Source: Mycolicibacterium sp. MU0050 (lineage in GTDB: Bacteria > Actinomycetota > Actinomycetes > Mycobacteriales > Mycobacteriaceae). Taken from it: 64,000 nt of DNA. A program made the translations under genes and the position numbers. Under the pieces are notes generated by a model. It worked only from the letters and a program-made list of their open reading frames with translations, did no database searches and had not been told where the DNA came from. The DNA lies in contig NZ_OY726395.1 in assembly GCF_963378085.1 (NCBI RefSeq), forward strand, positions 4,898,001-4,962,000, in the 5' to 3' direction. This document shows, piece by piece, positions 51,752-61,094 of this stretch; the first letter of the stretch is position 1; the number at the start of each line of letters is the position of its first letter.

Positions 51752-52579
51752 CTAAGGCAGCAGGCCGAGCAACCGCGCCCGTGACACCGCCTCGAACCGC
51801 GTGCCCGCGCCGAGTTTGGTTGCGGCGCTACGCAGATAACTCTTGACCGTCTCGGTCTGCAGCGAAAGACGTTTGGCCGCCTCGGCATTGGTGCAGCCGA
51901 GCGCGATCTGGGCCAGCACATCGCGCTCCCGGGGAGTTAGCGTCACCGCGGTCGGCTGTTCGGCACCGGCGAGCCGCTCCGCCAGCCGACGCAGCTGCGC
52001 GCCAGTGTCCGGATCCACCCCGGCGGCCAGCCGCCGCAGTTCAGCGTGCACCTCCCGGACGGCCTCCGGACTCGCGGTGCCGGCCGCCTCGGCCTGGCGC
52101 AACCGCAACCGCCGGTCCACCTCGTCGCGGATCCGTAGCTCGTCGGCCACTCTGCGTCCGGCATCGAGCATCAGGTCCACGGCCCGGCCACCCATCGGTG
52201 CCCTCGACCGGTAGGCGCCGTAGAGCATCGCCCGCGGGGTCGCGTCGACGACCACGGGCACCGCGAGGATCGACTCGATGCCCTCGGACAACACCGGGAC
52301 GTCGTAGTCGTGGGTGATGTTCGAGGCGTTGCGATAGTCGGCGACCGAAAGCGGTCGGCCCGCGACCATGCTGGCCCCACCAAGACCCGTGCTGGGCCGC
52401 ACCACCACGCCGCGCAACAACCCTGTTCGGGTTCCGACAAACTCGCTGAGAACCAGCGCGCCGCCCCGCACCTCACCGCCGAACAGCACCGGGATGCCGC
52501 CGTCGGTCGCGAGTCGACGCAGCTCGGCGCGCACCACGTCGGTATCGCGGGGACGCAGCAGCCCCGAACCGGTGGACAT
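51752..52579 (-). CDS. GAF-type sensor with LuxR helix-turn-helix
   Basis: 275 aa. The N-terminal part (~10-150) is a GAF-like sensor (GIPVLFGGEVRGGALVLSEF; SILAVPVVVD). The C-terminal part (~215-270) is a LuxR HTH: LTPRERDVLAQIALGCTNAE, then TVKSYLRSAATKLGA. It is divergent from the acyl-CoA synthetase gene and in such pairs often regulates it. Ligand unknown. Confidence 0.9.
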   Translation of the reverse strand: MSTGSGLLRPRDTDVVRAELRRLATDGGIPVLFGGEVRGGALVLSEFVGTRTGLLRGVVVRPSTGLGGASMVAGRPLSVADYRNASNITHDYDVPVLSEGIESILAVPVVVDATPRAMLYGAYRSRAPMGGRAVDLMLDAGRRVADELRIRDEVDRRLRLRQAEAAGTASPEAVREVHAELRRLAAGVDPDTGAQLRRLAERLAGAEQPTAVTLTPRERDVLAQIALGCTNAEAAKRLSLQTETVKSYLRSAATKLGAGTRFEAVSRARLLGLLP

Positions 52580-52639
52580 GGGGCAATACCCTCTTTCGGG
52601 GGTAGCGGGCGGACGAGTGTGACATAGATCCTAGCTGGC

Positions 52640-54343
52640 ATGACAACCAATGCCGATCTGTATCGCAGCGCCCGCGATCAGCTGGTCGCCGCGATCAACG
52701 ACTACGACAAGGCACTCGAGACCTTCGCCTGGCCGCAGCTCGAGGGCACGTTCAACTGGGCCACCGACTGGTTCGACGCCATCGGTCGCGACCCGGCCAC
52801 CGCCGAGCGGCCGGCGCTGTGGATCGTCGAACACGACGGCAGCGAGCATCAGGTCACCTTCGCGGAGATGGCCCAGCGCTCGGATCTGGTCGCCACCTGG
52901 CTGCAGCAGCAGGGGGTGGCCAAGGGCGACCGCGTCATCCTGATGCTCGGCAACCAGGTCGAACTCTGGGAGGCGATGCTCGGGGTTGCCAAACTGGGAG
53001 CCGTCATCATGCCGACCACCGCGGCCCTGGGTCCGGCCGACCTCGCCGACCGGATCAGCCGCGGCGGCGCCCGATTCGTGATCGCCAACGCGGCCGACGC
53101 CCCGAAATTCGAGTCCGTCGCCGGCGACTACGGCCGGATCGCCGTCGGCGATGAAGTCCCGGGGTGGCTGCGCTACGCCGACGCGTACGACGTGGTCGAC
53201 GCCGGCCCATTCACGGCGTGCACCGCCGTGACGGACCCGATGCTGATCTACTTCACCTCGGGCACCACCAGCCGCCCCAAGCTTGTCGAGCACTCCCAGA
53301 TCTCGTATCCGGTCGGCCACCTGACCACCATGGCCTGGATCGGCGTCCGGCCCGGCGACGTCCACCTGGCGATCAGCTCCCCGGGGTGGGCCAAACACGC
53401 GTGGAGCTGCTTCTTCGCGCCGTGGATCGCCGAGGCGACGATCTTCGTCTACAACTATCCGCGTTTCGACGCCGCGGATCTGCTGCACCAGCTCCGGCGC
53501 GCTCGGGTGAACACCTTTTGTGCCCCACCGACGGTGTGGCGCATGCTGATTCAGGCCGACCTCGGCGCCCGGCCGGAGGGCCTGCGTGAGGTGCTGGGCG
53601 CCGGCGAGCCGCTCAACCCCGACGTCATCACCCAGGTCGAGAACGCCTGGGGCCTGACCATCCGCGACGGGTTCGGACAGACCGAGACCACGCTGCAGGT
53701 CGGCAACACCCCGGGCCAGCCGATCAAGGCGGGGTCGATGGGCCGGCCGATGCCGGGGGTCCCGGTGGTGCTCGTCGACCCGGTGTCCGGCCAGCCGTCG
53801 GAGACCGAAGGCGAGATCTGCCTGGACCTGAGCGCCGCACCGCTGAATCTGATGACCGGTTACGTCGACGACCCCGAGCGCAACGCCGCCGTCACCGCGG
53901 GCGGTTACTACCACACCGGGGATGTCGCCAGCCGCGACGCCGACGGCTACATCACCTACATCGGCCGCACCGACGACGTGTTCAAGTCCTCGGACTACAA
54001 GGTGTCGCCGTTCGAGCTGGAAAGCGTGCTCATCGAGCATCCCGCAGTGGTCGAGGCCGCCGTGGTCCCGCAGCCCGACGACACCCGGCTGTGCGTGCCC
54101 AAGGCGTATGTGGCGTTGGCCGACGGCTGGAGCGCCGATGCGGGCACCGCCCAGGCCATCATGGAGTACGCCCGCGACAACCTGGCGCCCTACCTCAAGG
54201 TCCGGCGGGTCGAGTTCTTCGACCTCCCCAAGACCATCTCGGGCAAGATCCGCCGGGTCGAGCTACGCCAGCGCGAAGACGAGGCGCATCGGCAGGGCGC
54301 GCCGATCGACACCGAGTTCCGCTACGAGGACTTGGTCCAGTAG
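52640..54343 (+). CDS. AMP-dependent acyl-CoA synthetase
   Basis: 567 aa ANL-family ligase. The phosphate loop is YFTSGTTSRPK (Ser where many have Gly), the A5 region is GFGQTETTLQVG, the hinge is YHTGDVASRDADGYITYIGR, and the catalytic Lys is in KTISGKIRRVELR. It activates a carboxylic acid to its CoA ester, probably medium-chain or aromatic. It is divergent from the GAF-LuxR gene and 25 bp upstream of selO. Confidence 0.94.
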   Translation: MTTNADLYRSARDQLVAAINDYDKALETFAWPQLEGTFNWATDWFDAIGRDPATAERPALWIVEHDGSEHQVTFAEMAQRSDLVATWLQQQGVAKGDRVILMLGNQVELWEAMLGVAKLGAVIMPTTAALGPADLADRISRGGARFVIANAADAPKFESVAGDYGRIAVGDEVPGWLRYADAYDVVDAGPFTACTAVTDPMLIYFTSGTTSRPKLVEHSQISYPVGHLTTMAWIGVRPGDVHLAISSPGWAKHAWSCFFAPWIAEATIFVYNYPRFDAADLLHQLRRARVNTFCAPPTVWRMLIQADLGARPEGLREVLGAGEPLNPDVITQVENAWGLTIRDGFGQTETTLQVGNTPGQPIKAGSMGRPMPGVPVVLVDPVSGQPSETEGEICLDLSAAPLNLMTGYVDDPERNAAVTAGGYYHTGDVASRDADGYITYIGRTDDVFKSSDYKVSPFELESVLIEHPAVVEAAVVPQPDDTRLCVPKAYVALADGWSADAGTAQAIMEYARDNLAPYLKVRRVEFFDLPKTISGKIRRVELRQREDEAHRQGAPIDTEFRYEDLVQ

Positions 54344-54368
54344 TTCGCGGCCTCCGTAGGGTGGAGGG

Positions 54369-55832
54369 ATGAGCGCCGCACCAGCGAATCCCGTCGTCTT
54401 GGGCAGCTGGTTTGCACGCGACCTGGCCGAACTGGCCGTCACGTGGCAGGCCGAGCCCCCGCCGGACCCGAAACTACTGATCCTCAACGCGCCCCTGGCC
54501 GCCGACCTGGGGCTCGACCCGGACTGGCTGCGCAGTCCCGACGGCGTTGGCCTGCTGACCGGCACGGTGCTGCTCGACGGGGCCGCCCCGGTCGCCCAGG
54601 GGTACGCCGGTCATCAGTTCGGCGGCTTCGTCCCGCGCCTCGGCGACGGCCGGGCGTTGCTGCTCGGCGAGCTCACCGACACCGCGGGCAGGGTGCGCGA
54701 CCTGCACCTCAAGGGTTCTGGGCGCACGCCGTTCGCCCGCGGCGGCGACGGCTTGGCCGCGGTCGGTCCGATGCTGCGTGAGTACCTGATCAGCGAGGCG
54801 ATGCACGCGCTGGGCGTGCCGACGACGCGCGCCCTGGCGGTGGTGGCCACCGGGCGGCCCGTGCACCGCGACACCGCCCTGCCCGGAGCGGTGCTCGCCC
54901 GGGTGGCCGCCAGCCACCTGCGGGTCGGCAGTTTCCAGTACGCCGCCACCGGCGGCGACCCGGCCCTGCTGCGCCGGCTGGCCGACCACGCCATCGCCCG
55001 GCACGCGCCCGCCGCCGCGGAGGCCGACAACCCGTACCTGGCGCTGTTCGAGGCGACGGTGGACGTGCAGGCCGCCCTGATCGCCCAATGGATGCTGGTC
55101 GGCTTCATCCACGGCGTGATGAACACCGACAACATGACCATCTCCGGTGAGACCATCGACTACGGGCCGTGCGCGTTCATGGACGGCTACCACCCCGGCA
55201 CGGTCTTCAGCTCGATCGACGTCGGTGGCCGCTACGCCTACGGCAATCAGCCCGGCGTGGCGATGTGGAATCTGGCCCGCTTCGCCGAGACCCTGTTGCC
55301 GCTGTTCGCCGAGGACACCGAGGAGGCGATCGGCATCGCCACCGCGGCGCTCGAGGGCTTTCGCACCCGGTACGAGGCCGCCTGGACCGCCGGTATGCGC
55401 GCCAAATTGGGGCTGCCCGCCGAGGCCGGCGACGAGGAGACGGGCCCGCTCATCGAGGACCTGCTCACGCAGCTGTCCCAGAGCCAGGTCGACTTCACCT
55501 CGTTCTTCCGTGCGCTCGCCGACGCGGCCCGCGGTGATCGGGAGCCCGCCCGGGGACTGTTCCTCGACCTCGCTGCGTTCGACGCCTGGTTGGTGCGCTG
55601 GCTCGCGCTGAATCCCGATGCGGTGGCGATGGATCGGGTCAATCCGATCTACATTCCCCGCAATCACCTCGTCGAGCAGGCGCTGGCCGCGGCGACCGAC
55701 GGCGACCTCGAGCCCTTCGAGCGGTTGCTCGCGGCGGTCACCGACCCCTACGTCGAGCGGGCCGGCCTGGAGCGTTACGCCGAACCGGCGCCGGACTCCT
55801 TCGGCCCGTATCAAACCTTCTGCGGGACGTGA
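54369..55832 (+). CDS. selO: SelO/YdiU-family protein adenylyltransferase
   Basis: 487-aa pseudokinase-fold enzyme that in characterised members AMPylates proteins using an inverted [53 protein letters not shown] and [10 protein letters not shown] are the conserved blocks. The C-terminus ends QTFCGT: a Cys occupies the place of selenocysteine in vertebrate SelO, and the final TGA is a true stop lying inside a terminator stem. GGAGGG precedes ATG 54369. Confidence 0.95.
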   Translation: MSAAPANPVVLGSWFARDLAELAVTWQAEPPPDPKLLILNAPLAADLGLDPDWLRSPDGVGLLTGTVLLDGAAPVAQGYAGHQFGGFVPRLGDGRALLLGELTDTAGRVRDLHLKGSGRTPFARGGDGLAAVGPMLREYLISEAMHALGVPTTRALAVVATGRPVHRDTALPGAVLARVAASHLRVGSFQYAATGGDPALLRRLADHAIARHAPAAAEADNPYLALFEATVDVQAALIAQWMLVGFIHGVMNTDNMTISGETIDYGPCAFMDGYHPGTVFSSIDVGGRYAYGNQPGVAMWNLARFAETLLPLFAEDTEEAIGIATAALEGFRTRYEAAWTAGMRAKLGLPAEAGDEETGPLIEDLLTQLSQSQVDFTSFFRALADAARGDREPARGLFLDLAAFDAWLVRWLALNPDAVAMDRVNPIYIPRNHLVEQALAAATDGDLEPFERLLAAVTDPYVERAGLERYAEPAPDSFGPYQTFCGT

Positions 55833-55882
55833 TTTCGGTGCGCTCAGATGCGCTGAGTGTCACCTGAGCGCACCGAAATCAC
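55829..55882. terminator. Perfect 19-bp inverted repeat, bidirectional terminator
   Basis: GTGATTTCGGTGCGCTCAG (55829-55847) pairs perfectly with CTGAGCGCACCGAAATCAC (55864-55882), loop 16 nt. It spans the selO stop codon and touches the stop of the convergent VOC gene. No U-tract. Very strong stem; it looks like a dispersed intergenic element. Confidence 0.75.
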
Positions 55883-56436
55883 TTGCGGCGACCGAGGATC
55901 CGGATCGGATCGGCGCCATCCCAGGCCGCGCACGTCGCCGCGATCCTCGCCAGGTTGGCCCGGAAACTGGGCGTTTCCTCGACCACTTCGGTGAAGAAGC
56001 CGAAGTCCTCGACGGTGTCCACGAACGCGATGCGCTGGCCCGGCGCGGTGAGTTCGCAGGCGATGTCGTAGCCCTGGCCGACGAATTGGGCCACCTTGGC
56101 CTCGTAATCGGCGGTCAGCGTCGCGGCCTGGTGGAACCCGCTGCGGCCGGTGATCGCGGCCATGTCGGCGAAAACGCTGGGGCCGGTGGTGTGGTTCTGG
56201 ATGAGTTCGATCTGCACCGGACCGGCCTGCGCCACCCCGACCTGCAGGTCGATCACGGCGTCGGCGCCGCGGTAGCGGCAGGTGTTCTGCGCGCGCGGCA
56301 GGATGTGGAAAGGCCCGATCCCGAACGCCCGCGCCCATCGCGCGGCCGCGTCCAGCAGGTCATCGACCACGAAACCCAGCTGGAAGAACCGGAAATCGCC
56401 GTCGGGCCAAGGCTGTTCGAACAGCGGGAGGTTCAC
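55879..56436 (-). CDS. VOC/glyoxalase-superfamily protein
   Basis: 185 aa. FFQLGFVVDDLLDAAARWAR and GPFHILPRAQNTCRYRG open a vicinal-oxygen-chelate fold; PVQIELIQNHTTGPSVFADM and GFHQAATLTADYEAKVAQF are the second module with the metal-type H and E. GTG 56436 overlaps the stop of the thioesterase gene (GTGA), so the two are coupled. Possibly a lyase or isomerase acting on a CoA-linked or hydroxylated substrate. Confidence 0.82.
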   Translation of the reverse strand: MNLPLFEQPWPDGDFRFFQLGFVVDDLLDAAARWARAFGIGPFHILPRAQNTCRYRGADAVIDLQVGVAQAGPVQIELIQNHTTGPSVFADMAAITGRSGFHQAATLTADYEAKVAQFVGQGYDIACELTAPGQRIAFVDTVEDFGFFTEVVEETPSFRANLARIAATCAAWDGADPIRILGRRK

Positions 56437-57383
56437 CGGGACGGGGCGGGATGCGGCCGGATCATGACCTCCTGGGCGACGCTGGCCACCAGCGCGCCGG
56501 CCGCATCGACGATGCTGCCGCGGACCAGCGCCCGGTGGCCGCGCATCGTCACCGACTCCTGGGTGTAGAGGTGCCACTGGTCGAAGCGGGCCGGTCGATG
56601 CAACCAGATGGCGTGGTCCAGGCTCACACCGATGTTCTGCGTCCAGTCGATCGGCTCGGGGTACTCCCGAAATGCCATGTCCACCAACAGGTAATCACTG
56701 GCGTAGGTGATCATCGCGTGATGCAGCGCCGGGTCGTCCCCGACGCTTCGCGGCAGGCGCATCCAGTGCGCCCGCGGCCCCCGGGCCGGTTGGCCGCCGA
56801 GGAAGTTGGGGGCCTCCCCGATGCGCATCTCCAGCGGCGGCGGCACCTCGATCCACGTCTGCGCCATGTCCTGCGCCTCGGCCGGGGCTCTGCTCGCCCA
56901 GTGCTGCAACAGCGGCAACTCGAGCGGGGCGGGGGCCTGCGGTGGGGCGGCCGGCTGCTCGGGCGCGTCCGGGTTGTCGTGGAAGGAGGCCACCGCGGTC
57001 AACACGGTGCCGCGGCTCTGCACCAGTTCGACATGCCGCGTGGAGAGCGCCCTACCGTCACGGGTGCGGGACACGACGATCTCGACCGGCTCGTCCAAGG
57101 CTCCCGGGCGGGTGAAGTACGCGTGCAGTGAGTTCAGCGTCTGCCCCTCGACCGTGGCGGCCGCGGCGAGGTGGGCCTGCGCGAGCAACTGGCCACCGAA
57201 GATGGACCCGAACCGGTCGGCCTCGCTGCCCGCCCGGAACCGGTCCGGGCCGATGCGCTCGAGCCGCAACGCGCTCTCGATGTCCCCGAGGACCTCCAGC
57301 ACGCGGCTTTCCAGGGCAGATCCGCTGCCGAGCAGGGCACCGGTGAAGGTGTCGGTGTCGGTGACCGCTGCGGTGTGGCTCAC
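56433..57383 (-). CDS. tesB: Acyl-CoA thioesterase II (TesB-type)
   Basis: 316 aa double hotdog. The first hotdog contains DRFGSIFGGQLLAQAHLAAA and LNSLHAYFTRPG; the second contains YASDYLLVDMAF, QNIGVSLDHAIWLHRP (catalytic Asp) and ESVTMRGHRALVRGSI. It releases fatty acids from acyl-CoA. GTG 57383 is selected for its GAGGAGGAAGC ribosome site; a longer frame starts at 57413. Confidence 0.93.
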   Translation of the reverse strand: MSHTAAVTDTDTFTGALLGSGSALESRVLEVLGDIESALRLERIGPDRFRAGSEADRFGSIFGGQLLAQAHLAAAATVEGQTLNSLHAYFTRPGALDEPVEIVVSRTRDGRALSTRHVELVQSRGTVLTAVASFHDNPDAPEQPAAPPQAPAPLELPLLQHWASRAPAEAQDMAQTWIEVPPPLEMRIGEAPNFLGGQPARGPRAHWMRLPRSVGDDPALHHAMITYASDYLLVDMAFREYPEPIDWTQNIGVSLDHAIWLHRPARFDQWHLYTQESVTMRGHRALVRGSIVDAAGALVASVAQEVMIRPHPAPSR

Positions 57384-57482
57384 GCTTCCTCCTCGGGGCT
57401 GCCCGCCCGACATAAAAGAGCTTAGGTTCGCTCAGTACCGTAGCCGCCGGCAGCGGGAGGACCCAACCGGGTACCGCGGCGC

Positions 57483-57857
57483 TCAGAGCACGTAGTCGCC
57501 GATCAGCTTCCCGATGGTGCGGATGTCGACGTGCCCCTTGAAGTCCAGCCGCACCTTACCGAGGCCGGAAAACCACAATTCCAGTTCGGCGTCCAGGTCG
57601 AACCGTCCCGCGGTCTCGATGCTCCACGCCTGAATCCTGCTGTAGGGCAGGGAGGAATAGTCACGCTTCTTGCCGCTGAAGCCCTGGACGTTGATCACGA
57701 TGAGCCGCTTGTTGGTGAAGACCACCGCGTCGCGCATCCCCTTGAAACTGAGGTGGACGTGCTCGTCATCGACGAGAATCGGCGCCAGTTCGCCGGCGAC
57801 GGGCTTCGGATCGGCTGGTCCAAGTTTGACGAAGAGGCCGTTCTGGAAGTCGATCAT
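57483..57857 (-). CDS. Bacterial PH-domain protein
   Basis: 124 aa made almost entirely of one PH-like beta barrel: LSFKGMRDAVVFTNKRLIVI, KKRDYSSLPYSRIQAWSIET and LELWFSGLGKVRLDFKGHVD. Such YdjZ/YokE-like PH domains are soluble or membrane-associated with unknown ligands. A 77-bp gap separates it from the upstream hydrolase gene on the same strand. Confidence 0.85.
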   Translation of the reverse strand: MIDFQNGLFVKLGPADPKPVAGELAPILVDDEHVHLSFKGMRDAVVFTNKRLIVINVQGFSGKKRDYSSLPYSRIQAWSIETAGRFDLDAELELWFSGLGKVRLDFKGHVDIRTIGKLIGDYVL

Positions 57858-57935
57858 GACCGGACGCTATCGACTGGGCCATCGGCCCGGGAGGGATCGG
57901 CCAAACTGGGTTCCGGCCTGCCGTGCAGGGCGCCG

Positions 57936-58760
57936 TCAGGACTGGAAGAACGCCAACAATTCGGGGTTGAGCACGTCGGCGTGCGTGGTCGGCAACCCGT
58001 GCGGCAGGTCGACGTAGGTCGTCAGGGTGCCGTTGGCCAGCAGATCCGCCGACTTCGGCCCCGCCGCGGCGTACGGCACAATCTGGTCGTCCTCGCTGTG
58101 CACCACCAGTACGGGCAGGGTGAGCCGTTTGAGGTCCCCAGTGAAGTCGGTCTGGGAGAACGCCACGATGCCGTCGTAGTGGGCCTTGGCGCCGCCCATC
58201 ATGCCCTGCCGCCACCAGTTCGCGATCACGGCCTCGGACGGTTCTACGCCGTCCCGGTTGAAACCGTAGAACGGCCCGGCTGCCAACGTGCGGTAGAACT
58301 CCGAGCGGTTCGCCGCCAACTGGGCCTGCAGGTCGTCGAACGCGGCCTTCGGCTGGCCCTGCGGGTTGGTGTCCGTCTGGACCATCAGCGGCGGCACCGC
58401 GCACAGCAGCGCCGCCTTTGCCGCGCGCTCCTCGCCGTGGCGGGCCAGGTAACGGACCACTTCTCCCCCGCCGGTGGAATGCCCGACGTGGATCGCGTCA
58501 CGTAGATCCAGGTGGTCGATGACGGCCTTGAGATCGTCGGCGTAGTGGTCCATGTCGTGCCCGCCGGCGACCTGGGCCGAGCGCCCGTGTCCGCGGCGAT
58601 CATGTGCCACCACCCGATAACCCTCGGACAGGAAGTACAACAACTGGGTGTCCCAGTCGTCGGATGACAGTGGCCAGCCGTGACTGAAGACGATGGGTTG
58701 GCCCGAGCCCCAGTCCTTGTAGAAGATTTCGACACCGTCGCTGGTCGTGATCGTGGGCAT
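57936..58760 (-). CDS. Alpha/beta hydrolase of the non-haem chloroperoxidase/esterase type
   Basis: 274 aa. YKDWGSGQPIVFSHGWPLS holds the oxyanion HG, VVAHDRRGHGRSAQ follows, IHVGHSTGGGEVVRY has the nucleophile Ser, VVHSEDDQIVP the Asp, and GLPTTHADVLN the His. Family members are serine esterases with incidental peroxidase activity. ATG 58760 is preferred over a longer frame to 58835. Confidence 0.93.
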   Translation of the reverse strand: MPTITTSDGVEIFYKDWGSGQPIVFSHGWPLSSDDWDTQLLYFLSEGYRVVAHDRRGHGRSAQVAGGHDMDHYADDLKAVIDHLDLRDAIHVGHSTGGGEVVRYLARHGEERAAKAALLCAVPPLMVQTDTNPQGQPKAAFDDLQAQLAANRSEFYRTLAAGPFYGFNRDGVEPSEAVIANWWRQGMMGGAKAHYDGIVAFSQTDFTGDLKRLTLPVLVVHSEDDQIVPYAAAGPKSADLLANGTLTTYVDLPHGLPTTHADVLNPELLAFFQS

Positions 58761-58977
58761 GGCGCCGGGCCTTCCTCGGTGACGAGCACGGGTGGAGTGC
58801 GTCCAGCCTACGACGCGCTGCCCGCCGAAGGTCACCGATTGGGAGCGGTGCGGTCACGTCGAGGCTCATTTCCGTCTCGGTCGCGCAACCGTTCCGGAAT
58901 CGGCCCCAGAGAGCTCTTATATTTCAGGTGCGTAATTTCTCTCCTGTAATTCGCCAGGACTAACAGAAGGAGTCGAC

Positions 58978-59502
58978 GTGCGGCTTTCTATTTCTCGATT
59001 CCTTTGCACGGGGGTCGTCAGCATCGGAATGGGTGCTGCTGCAGTGCTATTGGGCGGACAGGCCGCGGCCACTCCGTTCGTCACGGGCGGCGCCGACTGC
59101 CTGGAGAAGATGTCGGGGACCGCGGCGCCCTGTGCTGCGGTGTCACTCGAGGCGTCCGGCCTGGCCGCCCCCGTCGCGGGTCCGCCGCCCGGCCCGCCGC
59201 TGGTTCCGCCCGTGGTGCCGCCCCCGTTGGTGCCGCCGGTGCCGCCGGTCGCGCCCCCACCGGTGCCCCCTCTGGTGCCGCCGGTGCCCCCAGTTCCGCC
59301 GCTGGTGCCGCCCGTTCCGCCGGTTGCCCCGCCGCCGCCGGTCCCCGTCGTCCCGCCCGTCGCGGCCCCTGTGGCGGCCGGCGCGCCGCTCACGACGATG
59401 AGTGGCGCGGCGTCCGGCAAGGGCGTACCCACCAATCCGCAGACCACCCGCGGTCCGCAGTCCGGCGTCCCCACATTGCCCGGAGCCGCCGATCCCAGCT
59501 GA
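58978..59502 (+). CDS. Secreted proline-rich protein
   Basis: 174 aa from GTG 58978 with AGAAGGAG upstream. A signal peptide (~1-31, cleavage near AAATPF) is followed by a short Cys-containing region (DCLEKM, APCAAV) and a central Pro/Val repeat (~65-130) built from PPLVPPVPPV-like units. The tail is Gly/Thr/Pro-rich. Likely exported to the cell wall, possibly as a spacer or adhesin; no family beyond low complexity. The upstream region (58900-58975) is AT-rich and should hold the promoter. Confidence 0.8.
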   Translation: MRLSISRFLCTGVVSIGMGAAAVLLGGQAAATPFVTGGADCLEKMSGTAAPCAAVSLEASGLAAPVAGPPPGPPLVPPVVPPPLVPPVPPVAPPPVPPLVPPVPPVPPLVPPVPPVAPPPPVPVVPPVAAPVAAGAPLTTMSGAASGKGVPTNPQTTRGPQSGVPTLPGAADPS

Positions 59503-59514
59503 TCAAATGTGGAC

Positions 59515-59564
59515 GGGATCCGCTGCGCGGCAGTCGAACCAATGACTCCCGCACAGCGGATCCC
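59515..59564 (+). terminator. Hairpin after the proline-rich gene
   Basis: GGGATCCGCTG (59515-59525) pairs with CAGCGGATCCC (59554-59564), an 11-bp perfect stem with a 28-nt loop, 13 bp after the stop. Confidence 0.55.
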
Positions 59565-59612
59565 GGCGCAGAGTTCGTCGTAGCAGTGCTGTTCATCTAA
59601 GAGGTCGGGTCC

Positions 59613-60419
59613 ATGCGAGCAGTCATTCGTTCTGTTCTCGCGGCGGTCGTGGTCGCCGCCGTGTTAGCCGCACCGACGGCTGAAGTCCAAACCACGGCGA
59701 TCGTCCAACCGCTGCACTCGATGATCGAATCGATCCAGCCGACCGGCGACGAACCCGTCGGCGTGGCCCACCCCGTGATTGTGACGTTCACCGGGCCGGT
59801 GGCCAACCGCGCCAGCGCGGAGCGGGCCTTGCGAATCAGCTCCACGCCGGCCATGACGGGCAAGTTCGAGTGGCTGGAAAGTAATGTGGTGCAATGGGTT
59901 CCAGACCGCTACTGGCCGTCGAACAGCACGGTGATGCTGTCGGTCGGCGCCAAGAATGCGCAGTTCAAGACCGGCCCCGCCGTCATCGGCGTCGCCAGCC
60001 TGTCCAAGCACACGTTCACGGTGACCATCGACGGTGACCCGGCCGGACCGCCGGTCCGCCTGCCCGCGCCTCATCATCTGCCGCACGCGGGCGAGGAGGG
60101 CGTGCTGCTGGCCTCCATGGGACGCGAGAAGTATCCGACGCCCGTGGGCAAATACACTGTGCTGGAGAAGAACCGGACGGTGCTGATGGATTCCAGCAGC
60201 GTCGGAGTGCCGATCACCGAGACCGAGGGCTACCTGCAGGAGGTCGACCACGCGGTGCGGATCACCTGGCGAGGCATCTTCGTGCACTCGGCGCCGTGGG
60301 CGGTCAACTCCATGGGCATCGAGAACACCAGCCACGGTTGCATCGGGCTGATCCCCGCCGCCGCCGAATGGTACTTCGACCACGTCAAGATCGGCGATCC
60401 GGTCATCGTGGAGGAATAG
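59613..60419 (+). CDS. L,D-transpeptidase
   Basis: 268-aa exported cell-wall enzyme forming 3-3 peptidoglycan crosslinks. A signal peptide (RSVLAAVVVAAVLAAP) is followed by an Ig-like domain (~40-130; IVTFTGPVANRASAERAL) and the YkuD catalytic domain, with IFVHSAPWAVNSMGIENTSH and the active-site SHGCIGL (H241, C243). Mycobacteria rely heavily on 3-3 links. It has its own start region after the preceding terminator. Confidence 0.94.
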   Translation: MRAVIRSVLAAVVVAAVLAAPTAEVQTTAIVQPLHSMIESIQPTGDEPVGVAHPVIVTFTGPVANRASAERALRISSTPAMTGKFEWLESNVVQWVPDRYWPSNSTVMLSVGAKNAQFKTGPAVIGVASLSKHTFTVTIDGDPAGPPVRLPAPHHLPHAGEEGVLLASMGREKYPTPVGKYTVLEKNRTVLMDSSSVGVPITETEGYLQEVDHAVRITWRGIFVHSAPWAVNSMGIENTSHGCIGLIPAAAEWYFDHVKIGDPVIVEE

Positions 60420-60506
60420 CCGACCAAGCCGCCCCCGCTGATCGACGCCGCGGGGTAGTGTCGAGGCATCGGGACCAACTCAGGACCCCATGATCAAGGG
60501 GCCAGC

Positions 60507-60647
60507 ATGTCTGATAAGTCTCCGCGCCAGTCGATGACGAAAAAGTCCGGAAAAAGCCTGAAGGAAAAGCGGGCCGCCAAGCACGCCAAGGCCGCCCAGG
60601 CCCAGGCGTCCGCCACCGACTCGCTCATCAACGGCAAGAAGCGCTGA
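60507..60647 (+). CDS. 46-aa basic conserved small protein
   Basis: MSDKSPRQSMTKKSGKSLKE begins a 46-residue Lys/Ala-rich helix-forming protein ending SLINGKKR. Codon use fits the neighbours, and the sequence pattern (SPRQ-M-KKSGKSLKEKRAAK) is one I recall from actinobacterial hypothetical proteins. No membrane segment. It may bind nucleic acid or ribosomes; that is only inferred from charge. Confidence 0.65.
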   Translation: MSDKSPRQSMTKKSGKSLKEKRAAKHAKAAQAQASATDSLINGKKR

Positions 60648-61094
60648 AAACAAGCAGCTTTCGCGGACCTTGATCGCGTTCGAGGCGCTGAACCCACGGA
60701 CGCAGCAACGGCGGCTCGGCCCGACGTCTACTCGCGTGAGTGGTTACGTTCGCCGAGCAGCAAAGTTCCCTCGGGATCGTAGATGTGACGGTCAAGGCAT
60801 TGCATGGTTGGGACTGCAGGGGTTAGGGCCGCGTCGCGTCACCTGCTGCCTGTGGTACCGAACCCGCGATCGGACCAATGTGCCAATCGCCCGTCGGCCG
60901 CGCGGGTGGCGGTGCGAATGTAGAGCCGAGCTCGTTTCCCGTGGACCAGGATCACGGACCGGTGCCCATACCCGCTGAGTGGGACGTCCCCTGGTGCGGA
61001 GCACCCTCGGTCACCACCATAGAGGCCCAAGGATCTCGCAGCTCGCCGCCCCGTTTCTAGGGGTGCGCGTACCAATTCGCCGAGGGGACAAACC
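60648..61094. other. 447-bp intergenic region, no gene recognised
   Basis: Neither strand gives a frame that looks like a known protein. A minus-strand stretch near 60860-60960 (LYIRTATRAADGRLAHW) is protein-like but short and lacks a credible start. GGTGC-GGA-GCACC forms a small hairpin near 60994-61006. The AGGGGAC ribosome site of the next gene closes the region. Confidence 0.5.

Noticed and set aside
55818-55832. Possible selenocysteine at the end of SelO
   Set aside because: The C-terminal residue pair is Cys-Gly followed by Thr and a normal TGA stop inside a terminator stem; there is no extended frame or SECIS-like need.
59160-59390. Short regular repeats resembling a CRISPR or tandem repeat array
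   Set aside because: They are codon-level Pro/Val repeats in the secreted proline-rich protein; there are no spacers and no cas genes.
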